Positions 53,296-63,733 of a stretch of 64,000 bases of DNA are shown in pieces. Within the stretch, counting starts at the first letter, position 1. Each line of letters begins with the position of its first letter. Source of the stretch: Pseudomonas sp. PSKL.D1 (GTDB lineage Bacteria > Pseudomonadota > Gammaproteobacteria > Pseudomonadales > Pseudomonadaceae); NCBI RefSeq assembly GCF_028898945.1, contig NZ_CP118607.1, positions 992,001 through 1,056,000 of the forward strand, in the 5' to 3' direction. Both the position numbers and the translations under genes were made by a program. Below the pieces are notes generated by a model. It had not been told where the DNA came from. It made no database searches and saw only the letters and a program-made list of their open reading frames with translations.

Positions 53296-54513
53296 ATGGC
53301 TGTTGGTCTTGGTCCTTTGCCCACCCTGCACCCGGTTCCGGGTTTTGAACTCGGCATTGCTTCGGCGGGCATCAAGCGCCCAGGGCGCAAGGATGTGGTG
53401 GTCATGCGCTGTGCCGAAGGCTCCAGCGTCGCAGGCGTTTTCACCCTCAACGCCTTCTGCGCCGCCCCGGTGATTCTGTCCAAACAGCGCGTGCAGGGCA
53501 CCGTGCGCTACCTGCTGACCAACACCGGCAACGCCAACGCAGGCACTGGCGCGCCAGGCCTGGCTGCCGCCGAGCGTACCTGCGCCAAGCTGGCTGAACT
53601 GACCGGCGTGCCTGCCGAGTCCGTGTTGCCATTCTCCACCGGCGTCATCGGTGAGCCGCTGCCGGTTGAGAAAATCGAAGGCGCCTTGCAGGCCGCCCTG
53701 GACAACCTGTCGGAAAACCACTGGGCAGAAGCCGCTACCGGCATCATGACTACCGACACCCTGCCCAAAGGTGCCAGCCGCCAGTTCCAGCACGACGGCG
53801 TGACCGTCACTGTTACCGGCATCAGCAAAGGCGCTGGCATGATCCGCCCGAACATGGCCACCATGCTCGGCTACATCGCCACCGATGCCAAAGTTGCCCC
53901 GGCGGTGCTGAAAGACCTGATGCTCGACGGTGCCAACAAGTCGTTCAACCGCATCACCATCGACGGCGATACTTCGACCAACGACTGCTGCATGTTGATC
54001 GCCACCGGCAAGGCCAACCTGCCGGAAGTCACTGAAGCCAGCGGCGCGCTGTTCGAAGCGCTGAAGAAAGCGGTATTCGAAGTGTGCATGGAAGTCGCCC
54101 AGGCCATCGTCCGTGACGGCGAAGGCGCCACCAAGTTCGTGACCGTGCAGGTCAACGGCGGCGGCAACCATCAGGAATGCCTCGACGTCGGTTATGCCGT
54201 GGCCCACTCGCCGCTGATCAAGACCGCACTGTTCGCCTCCGACCCCAACTGGGGCCGTATCCTGGCGGCCGTGGGCCGTGCTGGCGTACCTGAGCTGGAT
54301 GTCAGCTTGATCGACGTGTACCTCGACAGCGTGTGCATCGCCAGCAAAGGCGGCCGCAGCCCAAGCTACACCGAAGAACAAGGTTCGGCCGTGATGGCTC
54401 AGGAAGAGATCACCATCCGCATCGAACTGGGCCGTGGCCAGTGCAGCGAAACCATCTGGACCACCGACCTGTCCCACGAGTACGTGAAGATCAACGCCGA
54501 ATACCGTACTTGA
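53296..54513 (+). CDS. argJ: Glutamate N-acetyltransferase/amino-acid acetyltransferase ArgJ
   Basis: 405 residues. Recycles the acetyl group in arginine synthesis; the precursor cuts itself before a threonine in PNMATML (Thr189), giving alpha and beta chains. KGAGMI precedes it and GDTSTNDC (near 220) is another active-site block. The ATG at 53296 is chosen because the N-terminus then matches the family; the frame is open upstream into the REP cluster. Bifunctional versus monofunctional cannot be told from this alone. Confidence 0.94.
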   Translation: MAVGLGPLPTLHPVPGFELGIASAGIKRPGRKDVVVMRCAEGSSVAGVFTLNAFCAAPVILSKQRVQGTVRYLLTNTGNANAGTGAPGLAAAERTCAKLAELTGVPAESVLPFSTGVIGEPLPVEKIEGALQAALDNLSENHWAEAATGIMTTDTLPKGASRQFQHDGVTVTVTGISKGAGMIRPNMATMLGYIATDAKVAPAVLKDLMLDGANKSFNRITIDGDTSTNDCCMLIATGKANLPEVTEASGALFEALKKAVFEVCMEVAQAIVRDGEGATKFVTVQVNGGGNHQECLDVGYAVAHSPLIKTALFASDPNWGRILAAVGRAGVPELDVSLIDVYLDSVCIASKGGRSPSYTEEQGSAVMAQEEITIRIELGRGQCSETIWTTDLSHEYVKINAEYRT

Positions 54514-54521
54514 TTGTTACA

Positions 54522-54547
54522 GGGGGCTGCACCGCGGCCCCCGTTTT
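54522..54547 (+). terminator. Terminator after argJ
   Basis: GGGGGC/GCCCCC stem with a nine-base loop followed by GTTTT. It ends 16 bases before the next start. Confidence 0.7.
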
Positions 54548-54562
54548 GATGGAGCCTGAAGG

Positions 54563-55504
54563 GTGAAACGGATACATGTAGTGGCCGCCGTCATCCGCGG
54601 CAACGATGGCCGCATCCTCATTGCCCGGCGTGCAGATACCCAGCACCAGGGCGGCCTGTGGGAATTCCCGGGCGGCAAGGTGGAGGCGGGCGAAAGCGTG
54701 GAAGCGGCGCTGGCCCGTGAACTGCGTGAAGAACTTGGCATTGAAGTGAGCCGCTCGCGGCCGCTGATCAAGGTCAGCCATGACTACCCGGACAAACAGG
54801 TGCTGCTGGATGTTCGCGAAGTCGATGCATTCACCGGCGAGCCTCACGGTGCCGAGGGCCAACCGCTGGCCTGGGTAACGCCGCGGGAGCTGGCGCAGTA
54901 CGAATTCCCCGAAGCCAACAAGCCGATCGTGGCGGCCGCGCGCCTGCCGGATCAGTACCTGATTACACCTGATGGCCTCGACGTGCCGGAAATGCTCAAG
55001 GGCATCCAGAAGGCCGTGGCCGCGGGCATCCGCCTGATTCAGTTGCGTGCACCGGACATGTACGACCCCAAGTACCGCGATGTGGCGGTGGATGCCGTAG
55101 GGTTGTGTGCGGGCAAGGCGCAGTTGATGCTCAAAGGGCCGCTGGAGTGGTTGGGTGACTTCCCGGCTGCCGGTTGGCACCTCACGGCAAAGCAGTTGCG
55201 CAAGTATGCCGCCAATGGCCGACCGTTCCCGAAAGACCGCTGGCTGGCGGCGTCTTGCCACAATGCCGAGGAGTTGGCGCTGGCGGAACTGATGGGGGTG
55301 GATTTCGTCACCCTGTCGCCGGTGCAGGCTACCCAGACGCATCCCGATGCGGTGCCTTTGGGGTGGGACGAGGCGCAGCGGTTGATTGACGGGTTTACCC
55401 AGCCGGTGTTCCTGCTGGGGGGCGTTGGGCCGGGTGAGCGTGAGCGGGCCTGGGAGGCCGGAGCACAGGGGGTTGCAGGGATTCGGGCGTTTTGGCCTGA
55501 GTGA
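54563..55504 (+). CDS. Nudix hydrolase fused to a ThiE/TenI-like domain (MutT-like)
   Basis: 313 residues in two domains. Residues 1-130 are a MutT-type Nudix hydrolase with the full Nudix box at 37-59 (GGKVEAGE...REELGI), which would clear oxidised nucleotides such as 8-oxo-dGTP. Residues about 135-313 resemble thiamine phosphate synthase/TenI (ADMYDPKYRD-like barrel, WLAASCHNAEELALAELMGVDFVTLSPV, read in parts, and GGVGPGERERAWEAGAQGVAGI). Start GTG 54563. The fusion is known in Pseudomonas; what the second domain does is unclear. Confidence 0.88.
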   Translation: MKRIHVVAAVIRGNDGRILIARRADTQHQGGLWEFPGGKVEAGESVEAALARELREELGIEVSRSRPLIKVSHDYPDKQVLLDVREVDAFTGEPHGAEGQPLAWVTPRELAQYEFPEANKPIVAAARLPDQYLITPDGLDVPEMLKGIQKAVAAGIRLIQLRAPDMYDPKYRDVAVDAVGLCAGKAQLMLKGPLEWLGDFPAAGWHLTAKQLRKYAANGRPFPKDRWLAASCHNAEELALAELMGVDFVTLSPVQATQTHPDAVPLGWDEAQRLIDGFTQPVFLLGGVGPGERERAWEAGAQGVAGIRAFWPE

Positions 55505-55524
55505 ACTGGGGCTGCTGCGCAGCC

Positions 55525-55596
55525 CATCGCGGCGGTCCGACGCTTCGGTAAATCCGCTCCTACAGAGATCTGTGTAGGAGCGGATTTATCCGCGAA
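55525..55596. repeat. Inverted REP pair
   Basis: TCGCGGCGGTCCGACGCTTCGGTAAATCCGCTCCTACA and TGTAGGAGCGGATTTATCCGCGA (given in parts), between the convergent Nudix and adenosyltransferase genes. Confidence 0.82.
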
Positions 55597-55602
55597 ACAA
55601 TC

Positions 55603-56163
55603 TCAAGCCTTGCTCGCGGGTTGCCACAACACCTCATCAACCCCCTGCCGCCGCCCGATAATCCGAGCCGCCACAAACAGCAAATCCGAAAGCCGGTTGA
55701 TGTACGCCAACCCAACCCCCTCCAGCGGCTCCAGCGCATTCAACTGCTGGCACCGCCGCTCGGCACTGCGCGCCAGGCTTCTGCACACATGCGCTTGCGC
55801 AACCAATGCCGAACCGCTGGGCAGGATGAAATTCTTCAGCGGCCCCAATTCCTCGTTCCACACATCAATGGCCGCTTCCAGCCGTTCCACCTCGGCGCTG
55901 TTCAGCGCCTGGTAGCTCGGCATCGCCAACTCCCCACCCAAGTCGAACAGCCGGTGCTGGCACGGCGCAAGAACATCGCTCACTTCCTTCAGCCCTTGTT
56001 CGGCAAGGCCGGCCAGCAACAGTCCTATCTGGCTGTTCAGGCTGTCCACCTCGCCAATCGCCTCGATCCGCGGGTGGTCCTTGGGCACTCGCCGCCCATC
56101 GCCCAGGCCGGTCTCGCCCTTGTCGCCGGTGCGGGTGTAGATTTTTGACAGGCGATAGCCCAT
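55603..56163 (-). CDS. PduO-type cob(I)alamin adenosyltransferase
   Basis: 186 residues. Transfers adenosyl from ATP to cob(I)alamin to give adenosylcobalamin. The N-terminal ATP site reads KIYTRTGDKGETGL (about 7-20), and the C-terminal helices carry CRSLARSAERR and YINRLSDLLFVAAR. It starts one base after the stop of the sensor kinase on the same strand, so it may share its transcript. Confidence 0.92.
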   Translation of the reverse strand: MGYRLSKIYTRTGDKGETGLGDGRRVPKDHPRIEAIGEVDSLNSQIGLLLAGLAEQGLKEVSDVLAPCQHRLFDLGGELAMPSYQALNSAEVERLEAAIDVWNEELGPLKNFILPSGSALVAQAHVCRSLARSAERRCQQLNALEPLEGVGLAYINRLSDLLFVAARIIGRRQGVDEVLWQPASKA

Positions 56164-56164
56164 G

Positions 56165-58186
56165 TCATGCCTCCGTCTTGGCCGTTACCGGCTGGCCAAG
56201 GGGCAGGCGCAGGGTAAAGCAGGTGCCCTGGCCGGGCGTGGATTGCACCTCCATCTGCCCCTTGTGATTGTTGGTGATGATGAAATACGAAACCGACAGC
56301 CCAAGGCCTGTACCCTGGCCTATCTCTTTGGTGGTGAAGAACGGCTCGAACGTGCGTTTGCGCACGGCCTCTGGCATGCCGACGCCGTTGTCCTCGATCT
56401 GGATTTCCGCCCAGGGCGGGTTGAGCTTCGTGCGTACGATGATGCGCCCCGGTTCGCAGGGCTGCGGCCGCTGATGGATGGCCTGGGCAGCGTTCTTCAG
56501 CAGGTTGAGCAGTACTTGTTCCAGTTCGTTGGCGGTGCACGGCACCGGGCCAAGGTGGGGGTCGAACTGGCGCACGATAGCCTGGCCCTTGAAGTCGAAG
56601 CCAATGGCCAGGTCAAAGTCGTTACCGGCAATTTCCACCGCCTGGTCGATCAGTGCCGGCAGGTCGCAAGGCGCCAACTGGCGGTTGCTGCGGCGGCTGA
56701 AACTGAGCATGTGGGTCACGATCTTCGCCGCCCGCGCACCGGCTTGCTGGATGCCGTCGAGCAACTGCGGTACTTCCCGGCTTTCCAGGTATTGGTTGAC
56801 GGTTGGCAGGTCGATGCCCAGCTCGCTGGCCTGTTCCAGGTTTCTGGGCAGCTCTGGCGACAGACGGCGGCGAATGTTCTGCACGTTATGCAGGATGGCG
56901 CCCAGCGGGTTGTTGATTTCGTGGGCCATGCCAGCGGCCAGGCCGCCTACCGACAGCATCTTCTCTGACTGCACCATCATTTCTTCCAGCGACAGGCGCT
57001 GGGTGATGTCGTCGATGCGGATCACCACGCCGCGCCCGCCGCCGCCCATCAAGGGGTAGAAGGTGAGGGCATAGTGGCGCTGGTCGTCGTCCTTGGGCCA
57101 GGTCACGCGCTCAATCTTGGCCACCCGGTGTTTCTCGACGCTTTCCTTGAGCTGCGGCAGAAAGGGCTTGAGTGGTTCGAAGGCAATGAAGATAGGCTGG
57201 TTCAGGGCCTCGTCCAGCGGCGTGCCGGAGAGCACTGTGGCCTCATGGTTCCACTGGGTGACATACAACTGCTCGTCCAGGGCAATCAGTGCCGAGGGCA
57301 TGGAGTCGATGATGCTGTTGAGGTAATTCTGAAAGCCCGTCAGCTTTTTCTCGATCTTGCTGCGCACCTGGACTTCCAGCTCCAGCTTGCGGTTGGTGTG
57401 GCGGGTTTCCTCGGCCAGGCCTTGCGCCTGGTCGTAGGCCATCTGGAACTCGTCACGGGCATTGCGCAGCTGCGATTCGCGGGCTTCGATTCGCGAGAGC
57501 ATGGTGTTGAAGGCTTGTGCCAGGCTGCCGATTTCGTCGTCGTTGCCCCGGGTAGCGCGCAGGGCATAGCTTTCTTCGCGGGTCACCTGGCGAGTCAGTT
57601 CTTCGAGCTGGTTGATCGGCTGGGTGATCAGGCGTTTGATCTGCCGGGCGATCACCAGCCACAGCAGGATGCTGAACACCAGAATCCCCAGGCTGGCGCT
57701 GAGCGTGCCGGTGTAGAAGGCCGTGGGCAGTTCACTGCTGGCCACCAGCAGCAGGTGTGCTGGCGGGCTGGCGTCCCGGGGGATGCGGATCAGCTGGGTG
57801 CTGCGAAACTCCATCAGCCGCCAGCCGTCGATGTTGCGGTAGCGCTTGGGCAGGGCCAGCGGGTCGCCGTGCTGTAGCTGGGCGAGCATGCGGCCGTCGC
57901 CGCCGTAGATGGCAGCGGCGCGCAGTGGGGTATAGCTGTCGAGTTCCTTGAGCAGGGCAGTGGCGGTTTGCTCACTGTCGCCCGCGCGGGCTGAAAGCTG
58001 TGGGTTGGCGACCAGTCGGCCGATGGTCTGCAAGGCTTGGGGCGCCATGCTTTCCTGGGTGATCCAGTAGGCGGCGCTGATGAAGGTGAGGTTGGCCACC
58101 AACAGGATGGTCACCAGCAGCACCAGCAGGGCCGCCAGCAGTTTTTGCCCGACCGGGAGGTTTTCCAGGCGTTGGCGCAGGGTCAT
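56165..58186 (-). CDS. Membrane sensor histidine kinase (HAMP, PAS, HisKA, HATPase)
   Basis: 673 residues. TM1 about 15-37, periplasmic sensor part about 38-160, TM2 about 163-185, HAMP about 185-240, coiled coil, PAS about 290-400, then HisKA with the phosphorylated His in [11 protein letters not shown] (about residue 421) and HATPase_c ([32 protein letters not shown]). No response regulator is adjacent, so it is an orphan kinase in this window; the HEINNPLG box resembles NtrB-like and DctB-like kinases. The signal is unknown. Confidence 0.92.
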   Translation of the reverse strand: MTLRQRLENLPVGQKLLAALLVLLVTILLVANLTFISAAYWITQESMAPQALQTIGRLVANPQLSARAGDSEQTATALLKELDSYTPLRAAAIYGGDGRMLAQLQHGDPLALPKRYRNIDGWRLMEFRSTQLIRIPRDASPPAHLLLVASSELPTAFYTGTLSASLGILVFSILLWLVIARQIKRLITQPINQLEELTRQVTREESYALRATRGNDDEIGSLAQAFNTMLSRIEARESQLRNARDEFQMAYDQAQGLAEETRHTNRKLELEVQVRSKIEKKLTGFQNYLNSIIDSMPSALIALDEQLYVTQWNHEATVLSGTPLDEALNQPIFIAFEPLKPFLPQLKESVEKHRVAKIERVTWPKDDDQRHYALTFYPLMGGGGRGVVIRIDDITQRLSLEEMMVQSEKMLSVGGLAAGMAHEINNPLGAILHNVQNIRRRLSPELPRNLEQASELGIDLPTVNQYLESREVPQLLDGIQQAGARAAKIVTHMLSFSRRSNRQLAPCDLPALIDQAVEIAGNDFDLAIGFDFKGQAIVRQFDPHLGPVPCTANELEQVLLNLLKNAAQAIHQRPQPCEPGRIIVRTKLNPPWAEIQIEDNGVGMPEAVRKRTFEPFFTTKEIGQGTGLGLSVSYFIITNNHKGQMEVQSTPGQGTCFTLRLPLGQPVTAKTEA

Positions 58187-58224
58187 GGGTTCGGCAATGT
58201 CCGTGTCCGGTTCACAAGGGCGCG

Positions 58225-59184
<960 letters not shown>

Positions 59185-59242
59185 TCAAACCCCGCGCGCT
59201 CCATCTTCACGCCGAGCGCGCTTTTATTTTGGGAGAACAACC

Positions 59243-59728
59243 ATGCCTTCGTTCGACGTGGTATCGGAACTGGACAAGCACGAAGTGCAGAACGCGGTGG
59301 ACAACGCCATCAAGGACCTCGACCGCCGTTACGACCTCAAGGGCAAGGGCACCTTCGAGTTCAAGGACAAAGAGCAAACCGTGCTGCTGACCGCCGAGGA
59401 AGAGTTCCAGCTCGAGGCCATGCTGGAAATCCTGCGCCTGGCACTGGTCAAGCGCAAGATCGACGTCAAATGCCTGGAAACCAAAGACCCGTACCCCTCG
59501 GGTAAGGAAAAGAAACAGGAAGCCAAGTTCCGCGAAGGCATCGACAAGGACCTGGCCAAGAAAATCGTCGCCACCATCAAGGACGGCAAGCTCAAGGTTC
59601 AGGCTGCCATCCAGGGCGAGCAGGTTCGCGTTACCGGCAAAAAGCGTGACGACCTGCAGGAAGCCATTGCCCTGCTGCGCACCAAAGAGTTCGACATGCC
59701 GCTGCAGTTCAACAACTTCCGCGACTGA
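59243..59728 (+). CDS. YajQ family nucleotide-binding protein
   Basis: 161 residues with two ferredoxin-like folds of the YajQ family, starting [15 protein letters not shown] and ending PLQFNNFRD. Related proteins bind c-di-GMP in Xanthomonas and P. aeruginosa, and GTP/ATP or tRNA in E. coli; which applies here is unknown. GGGAG precedes the ATG. Frames upstream of 59243 are not supported. Confidence 0.93.
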   Translation: MPSFDVVSELDKHEVQNAVDNAIKDLDRRYDLKGKGTFEFKDKEQTVLLTAEEEFQLEAMLEILRLALVKRKIDVKCLETKDPYPSGKEKKQEAKFREGIDKDLAKKIVATIKDGKLKVQAAIQGEQVRVTGKKRDDLQEAIALLRTKEFDMPLQFNNFRD

Positions 59729-59842
59729 TTGAAGCGTTGCCTGGAACCCCGATGGCGCAATGATGTCCACCGGGTCCATGGCCGTTGATCGTTCAGCGGC
59801 CCGTTTTACCGTGTACATGCCGCTCGGCATCAGGAGATGAAT

Positions 59843-60682
59843 ATGGATTTGAACGCTGAAGTCGATCAGCTGGTCCGCCAATCGCAGACCTGGATCCCTT
59901 TGATCATGGAATATGGCAGCCGCCTGACGCTGGCGCTGCTGACCCTGGCGATTGGCTGGTGGTTGATCAACAAGCTCAGCGCACGTTTGGGCAAGCTGGT
60001 CGGCCTGCGTGCCGATGTGGCGTTGCAGGGCTTTATCAGCTCCTTGGCGAACATCGTGTTGAAGGTGCTGCTGTTCGTCAGCGTGGCCTCGATGATCGGC
60101 ATCGAAACCACGTCGTTCGTCGCCGCCATCGGTGCCGCCGGCCTGGCCATCGGCCTGGCCTTGCAGGGCAGCCTGGCGAACTTTGCCGGCGGGGTGCTGA
60201 TCCTGATGTTCCGCCCGTTCCGCATCGGCGACTGGATCGAGGCGCAGGGTGTGTCGGGTACCGTCGACAGTATCCAGATTTTCCACACCGTGCTGCGCAC
60301 CGGTGACAACAAGACAGTGATCATGCCCAACGGCAGCCTGTCCAACGGCATCATCACAAACACCAACCGCCAGCCAACGCGCAAGGTGGTGTTCGATGTG
60401 GGTGTGGATTATGACGCCGACCTGCAGGTTGCACGTAACGTGCTGCTGGAGCTGGCCCAGGACCCGCGCGTGCTGGCAGACCCGGCGCCGCAGGCGGTGA
60501 TTTCCACCCTGGGTGACAGCTCGATCACCGTGTCGCTGCGCATTTGGGTGAAAACGGCCGATTACTGGGATGTGATGTTCATGCTCAACGAGCATGCCCG
60601 TGACCGCTTGAAGGCCGAAGGTATCGAAATTCCGTTTCCGCAGCGGGTGATCCGCATGGTGCAGGAAACAGCTGCGCAGTAA
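59843..60682 (+). CDS. Small-conductance mechanosensitive channel (MscS family)
   Basis: 279 residues, close to E. coli MscS. Three membrane helices (about 20-45, 62-85, 92-125); TM3 carries the Gly/Ala-rich pore lining (AAIGAAGLAIGLALQGSLANFAGG, read in parts), then the beta domain (FRIGDWIEAQGVSGTV) and the vestibule. It releases solutes on osmotic downshock. The ATG at 59843 has AGGAG at proper spacing; the ATG at 59837 lies directly on it. Confidence 0.92.
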   Translation: MDLNAEVDQLVRQSQTWIPLIMEYGSRLTLALLTLAIGWWLINKLSARLGKLVGLRADVALQGFISSLANIVLKVLLFVSVASMIGIETTSFVAAIGAAGLAIGLALQGSLANFAGGVLILMFRPFRIGDWIEAQGVSGTVDSIQIFHTVLRTGDNKTVIMPNGSLSNGIITNTNRQPTRKVVFDVGVDYDADLQVARNVLLELAQDPRVLADPAPQAVISTLGDSSITVSLRIWVKTADYWDVMFMLNEHARDRLKAEGIEIPFPQRVIRMVQETAAQ

Positions 60683-60697
60683 GCGCGAATTGACTAC

Positions 60698-60722
60698 AGG
60701 GGCCGCTTGCGGCCCCTTTTTT
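60698..60722 (+). terminator. Terminator of the MscS gene
   Basis: GGGGCCGC/GCGGCCCC with a two-base loop and six T, 16 bases after the stop. Confidence 0.92.
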
Positions 60723-60796
60723 ACACTTGTTCACAGCAATCCCCCACCTTTTCTGGCATATAGCCTGACCCCTCCTGCCTGCACCCGAAATTCATC

Positions 60797-62046
60797 ATGA
60801 AACCACTGCTGTACATCACCCCCCTTCGCGCCTTGCTGTTCGGCCTGACGTTGGCCTTGTTCGAACTGCTGACCTACCTGGCCAGCGATGCGGTCATGCC
60901 CGCCATGCCGGTGGTGGTCGATCACCTGAATGCCAGCCCCGAGTACATTCCCCATGCGCTCAACCTGTACCTGCTGGGCGGGGTGGTGCTGCAGTGGCTG
61001 ATCGGCCCGCTGGCCGACCGCTATGGTCGCCGCCCGCTGCTGTTGGCCGGTTGCGCGTTCTTCGGCGTAGCTTGCCTGGCCACGTATTGGGTGCAGGACA
61101 TTGGCCTGTTCAACCTGCTGCGTTTGCTGCAAGGCATTGGCCTTGGGTTTGTCGTCACAGTCAGCTACCCCGCGCTGAACGAAGCGTTCAGCGAGGCCGA
61201 CGCCGTGCGCATGATGGCGCTGCTGGCCAACATCGCCTTGCTGTCGCCGCTGTTGGGCCCGTTGGTGGGTACCTTGATGCTGCAGTGGCTGGACTGGCGC
61301 TGGCTGTTCGTGGCCTTTGCCATCGGTGCGGTGCGGTGCTGTGCTGGGTGTTGCTGCACCGCCTGATGCCAGAAACCCTTGGGGTGGAGCGGCGCGACGG
61401 TTCGCGCCTGCCGTTCACGCCGATTCACCTGCTGCCCTTGCTCGCGGGCTATGGCCAGTTGCTGGCCAATCGCAAGTTCGTGGCGGGCAGTGCCGCGCTG
61501 GGGCTGGTTGGCCTGCCGTTAATCGGCTGGATCGGCCTTTCGCCGGTGCTGCTTATCCATGATGAGGGCCTGAGCACCATGGAATATGCGCTGTGGCAGT
61601 TGCCGGTGTTTGGTGGGCTGATCCTCGGCAACCTGATCATCAACCGCATCGCCGACCGTTACCCGTTGCCAGCATTGGTGCGTGGCGCATTGTGGCCGTA
61701 CCTGGCGGGCCTGTGTTTGATGGTCGTGGCGACCTGGTACTGGCCGAGCGTAATCAGCGTGGTGGCTGGCATGTCGCTGTACGCGCTGGGCCTTGGGGTG
61801 GCCAATGCGGTGCTGTACCGCATGACGCTGTTCTCCAGCGAGCAGAGCAAGGGTTTGGTGTCGGCCATGCTCGGCATGATCACCATTGCACTGCTGGGCC
61901 TGGGTGGCGCGCTGTTGGCGATGATCGGGGCGGGGGCTAGCCTGATGCACTTTGCGCTGGCTGCCGGTGTGGCGGGGGCGCTGGCGCTATGGCCATTGTG
62001 GTTTGTGGTGGGCGGGCGGCCTGGGGAAGGGGCGGTGGTTCAGTAG
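60797..62046 (+). pseudogene. MFS drug exporter (MdfA/Cmr-like), frameshifted
   Basis: Frame 1 (60797-61366) encodes the first six helices of an MFS exporter with the motif A region GPLADRYGRRPLLL near residue 71-84 and motif C-like VSYPALNEAFSE later. At 61326-61340 GTGCG GTGCG GTGCT occurs in tandem; removing one GTGCG gives AIGAVLCWVLLHRLMPETLG and joins to the second frame, which codes the last six helices up to 62046. The intact protein would have about 414 residues. The two halves are otherwise undamaged, so the change is recent or an assembly error. Confidence 0.8.
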
Positions 62047-62058
62047 GGGCTTTGCCGG

Positions 62059-62127
62059 CGTCATCGCGGATAAATCCGCTCCTACAGGGGGCTACGATCC
62101 GTGTAGGAGCGGATTTATCCGCGAAGG
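62059..62127. repeat. Inverted REP pair
   Basis: TCATCGCGGATAAATCCGCTCCTACA and TGTAGGAGCGGATTTATCCGCGA (shown in parts), between the convergent MFS gene and ampG. Confidence 0.85.
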
Positions 62128-62142
62128 GCCGTTACAGGCTGA

Positions 62143-63690
62143 TCAAGGCCCCTCAGCCGCCGAATTCTCCACTGGCACCTGCTTGCCGCGCCCGGCTTCC
62201 TGGCGCCACTGCAACGCAATCAGGATCAGGGTAGGCACTCCCAGTAACGCCGTGATCAGGAAGAAGTCGTGGTACCCGAACTTCTCCACCATCACCCCTG
62301 AATACCCGCCGATCAAGCGCGGCAACAGCAGCATGATCGAGCTCAGCAAAGCGTATTGCGTTGCCGAGAACTTCAGGTTGGTCAGGCTCGACAGGTAGGC
62401 CACGAACGCCGAGGTGGCCAAACCTGAGCTGAAGTTGTCCAGCGAAATGGTCACCACCAGCATTTCCAGGTTCGGGCCCATGTCGGCCAGCATCAGGAAC
62501 AGGATGTTGGTGGCCGCCGAGGCGGCACCGCCGATGAACAGGATCGGCAAAATGCCGAACCGCACGATCAACAGCCCACCCGCGCCCGCACCCACCAGCG
62601 TCATGATCAGGCCGAAAATCTTGCTGACACTGGCGATCTGGTCCTTGGTGAAGCCCATGTCGATGTAGAACACGTTGGCCATCACGCCCATTACCGTGTC
62701 CGACATGCGATAGGTGGCAATCAGCCCGAGCAGCAGCAGTGCCTGCCAGCGGTAACGCACGATGAAGTCGTTGACCGGTGTCAGCACCGGGGCAAGGCCT
62801 CGGCGGCCCAGGCTCGACAGGCAGGCCCAGGTCAGCAGCACGTAGAGGATCAGGCGCAGGAAGGCGCGGTCTTCGAGCAGCAGGTCCAACGGGCTCGCTT
62901 CGCCAGTGATGACACTGGACCAGCCGGTGTTGAACATCTGGGTGAAACTGGCCGGCACGGACACCAGCAGGATTATCAACACGAATACCGATGCCAGTTG
63001 GTGCATCAGGCCGTAACGTGCTGCCGACAGTTGCGTACGCAGTGGTACAGGCGGCTCGCGCATCACCAGCGTGGTGAACAGCGCTGGGAGCATCAGCACG
63101 CCGAACAGCACGTAGGTGCCGGCCCAGGCTTTATGCAGGTAACTGTAGCCCGTGGAGCCGAACCATTCGGCGAAGAACAGCGCGCCTGCGGTGGCGAGCA
63201 GGGCGGCAACGCGGTAACCGGCCATGTAGCTGGCGGCGAGGGCGGCCTGGCGTTGATCGTCGGCGATTTCCAGGCGGTAAGCGTCCACCGCGATGTCTTG
63301 AGTAGCAGACGCAAAAGCCACCAACACCGCCAAGGCGATCAGCCAGGACAGGTGTTGCTGTGGATCGCACAGGCTCATGCCGACCAGGCCAATCACCACC
63401 AGCCCCTGGGACAGCAGCAACCACGACCGGCGGCGCCCCAGGCCACCGAGCAGCGGCAGGCGCCATTGGTCGAGCAGCGGCGACCACACCCATTTGAAGG
63501 CGTACGCCAGGCCGATCAGGCTCGCGTAACCGATGGTTTCACGCGCAACGCCTGCTTCGCGCAGCCACACCGAAAGGGTCGAAAACACCAGCATGTAGGG
63601 CAGGCCGGCGGCGAAGCCCAGCAGCAAAAGTACCAAGGTAGACGGGCTGGCATATGCAGCAAGCGCAGCGCGCCAGGTTTTACGGGGCAT
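62143..63690 (-). CDS. ampG: Muropeptide permease AmpG
   Basis: 515 residues with about 12-14 membrane helices, MFS family. Imports GlcNAc-anhydroMurNAc peptides for wall recycling and thereby feeds AmpR-controlled beta-lactamase induction. The N-terminus AGLPYMLVFSTLSVWLREAGV and FKWVWSPLLDQWRLPLLG (read in parts) match AmpG, and the length is close to E. coli AmpG (491). Pseudomonads may have two such permeases; this one resembles the canonical AmpG. Confidence 0.92.
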   Translation of the reverse strand: MPRKTWRAALAAYASPSTLVLLLLGFAAGLPYMLVFSTLSVWLREAGVARETIGYASLIGLAYAFKWVWSPLLDQWRLPLLGGLGRRRSWLLLSQGLVVIGLVGMSLCDPQQHLSWLIALAVLVAFASATQDIAVDAYRLEIADDQRQAALAASYMAGYRVAALLATAGALFFAEWFGSTGYSYLHKAWAGTYVLFGVLMLPALFTTLVMREPPVPLRTQLSAARYGLMHQLASVFVLIILLVSVPASFTQMFNTGWSSVITGEASPLDLLLEDRAFLRLILYVLLTWACLSSLGRRGLAPVLTPVNDFIVRYRWQALLLLGLIATYRMSDTVMGVMANVFYIDMGFTKDQIASVSKIFGLIMTLVGAGAGGLLIVRFGILPILFIGGAASAATNILFLMLADMGPNLEMLVVTISLDNFSSGLATSAFVAYLSSLTNLKFSATQYALLSSIMLLLPRLIGGYSGVMVEKFGYHDFFLITALLGVPTLILIALQWRQEAGRGKQVPVENSAAEGP

Positions 63691-63733
63691 GGGCCAACAT
63701 CTGCCTCAAGTTTGCTAAAACAAAGCGCGCACT

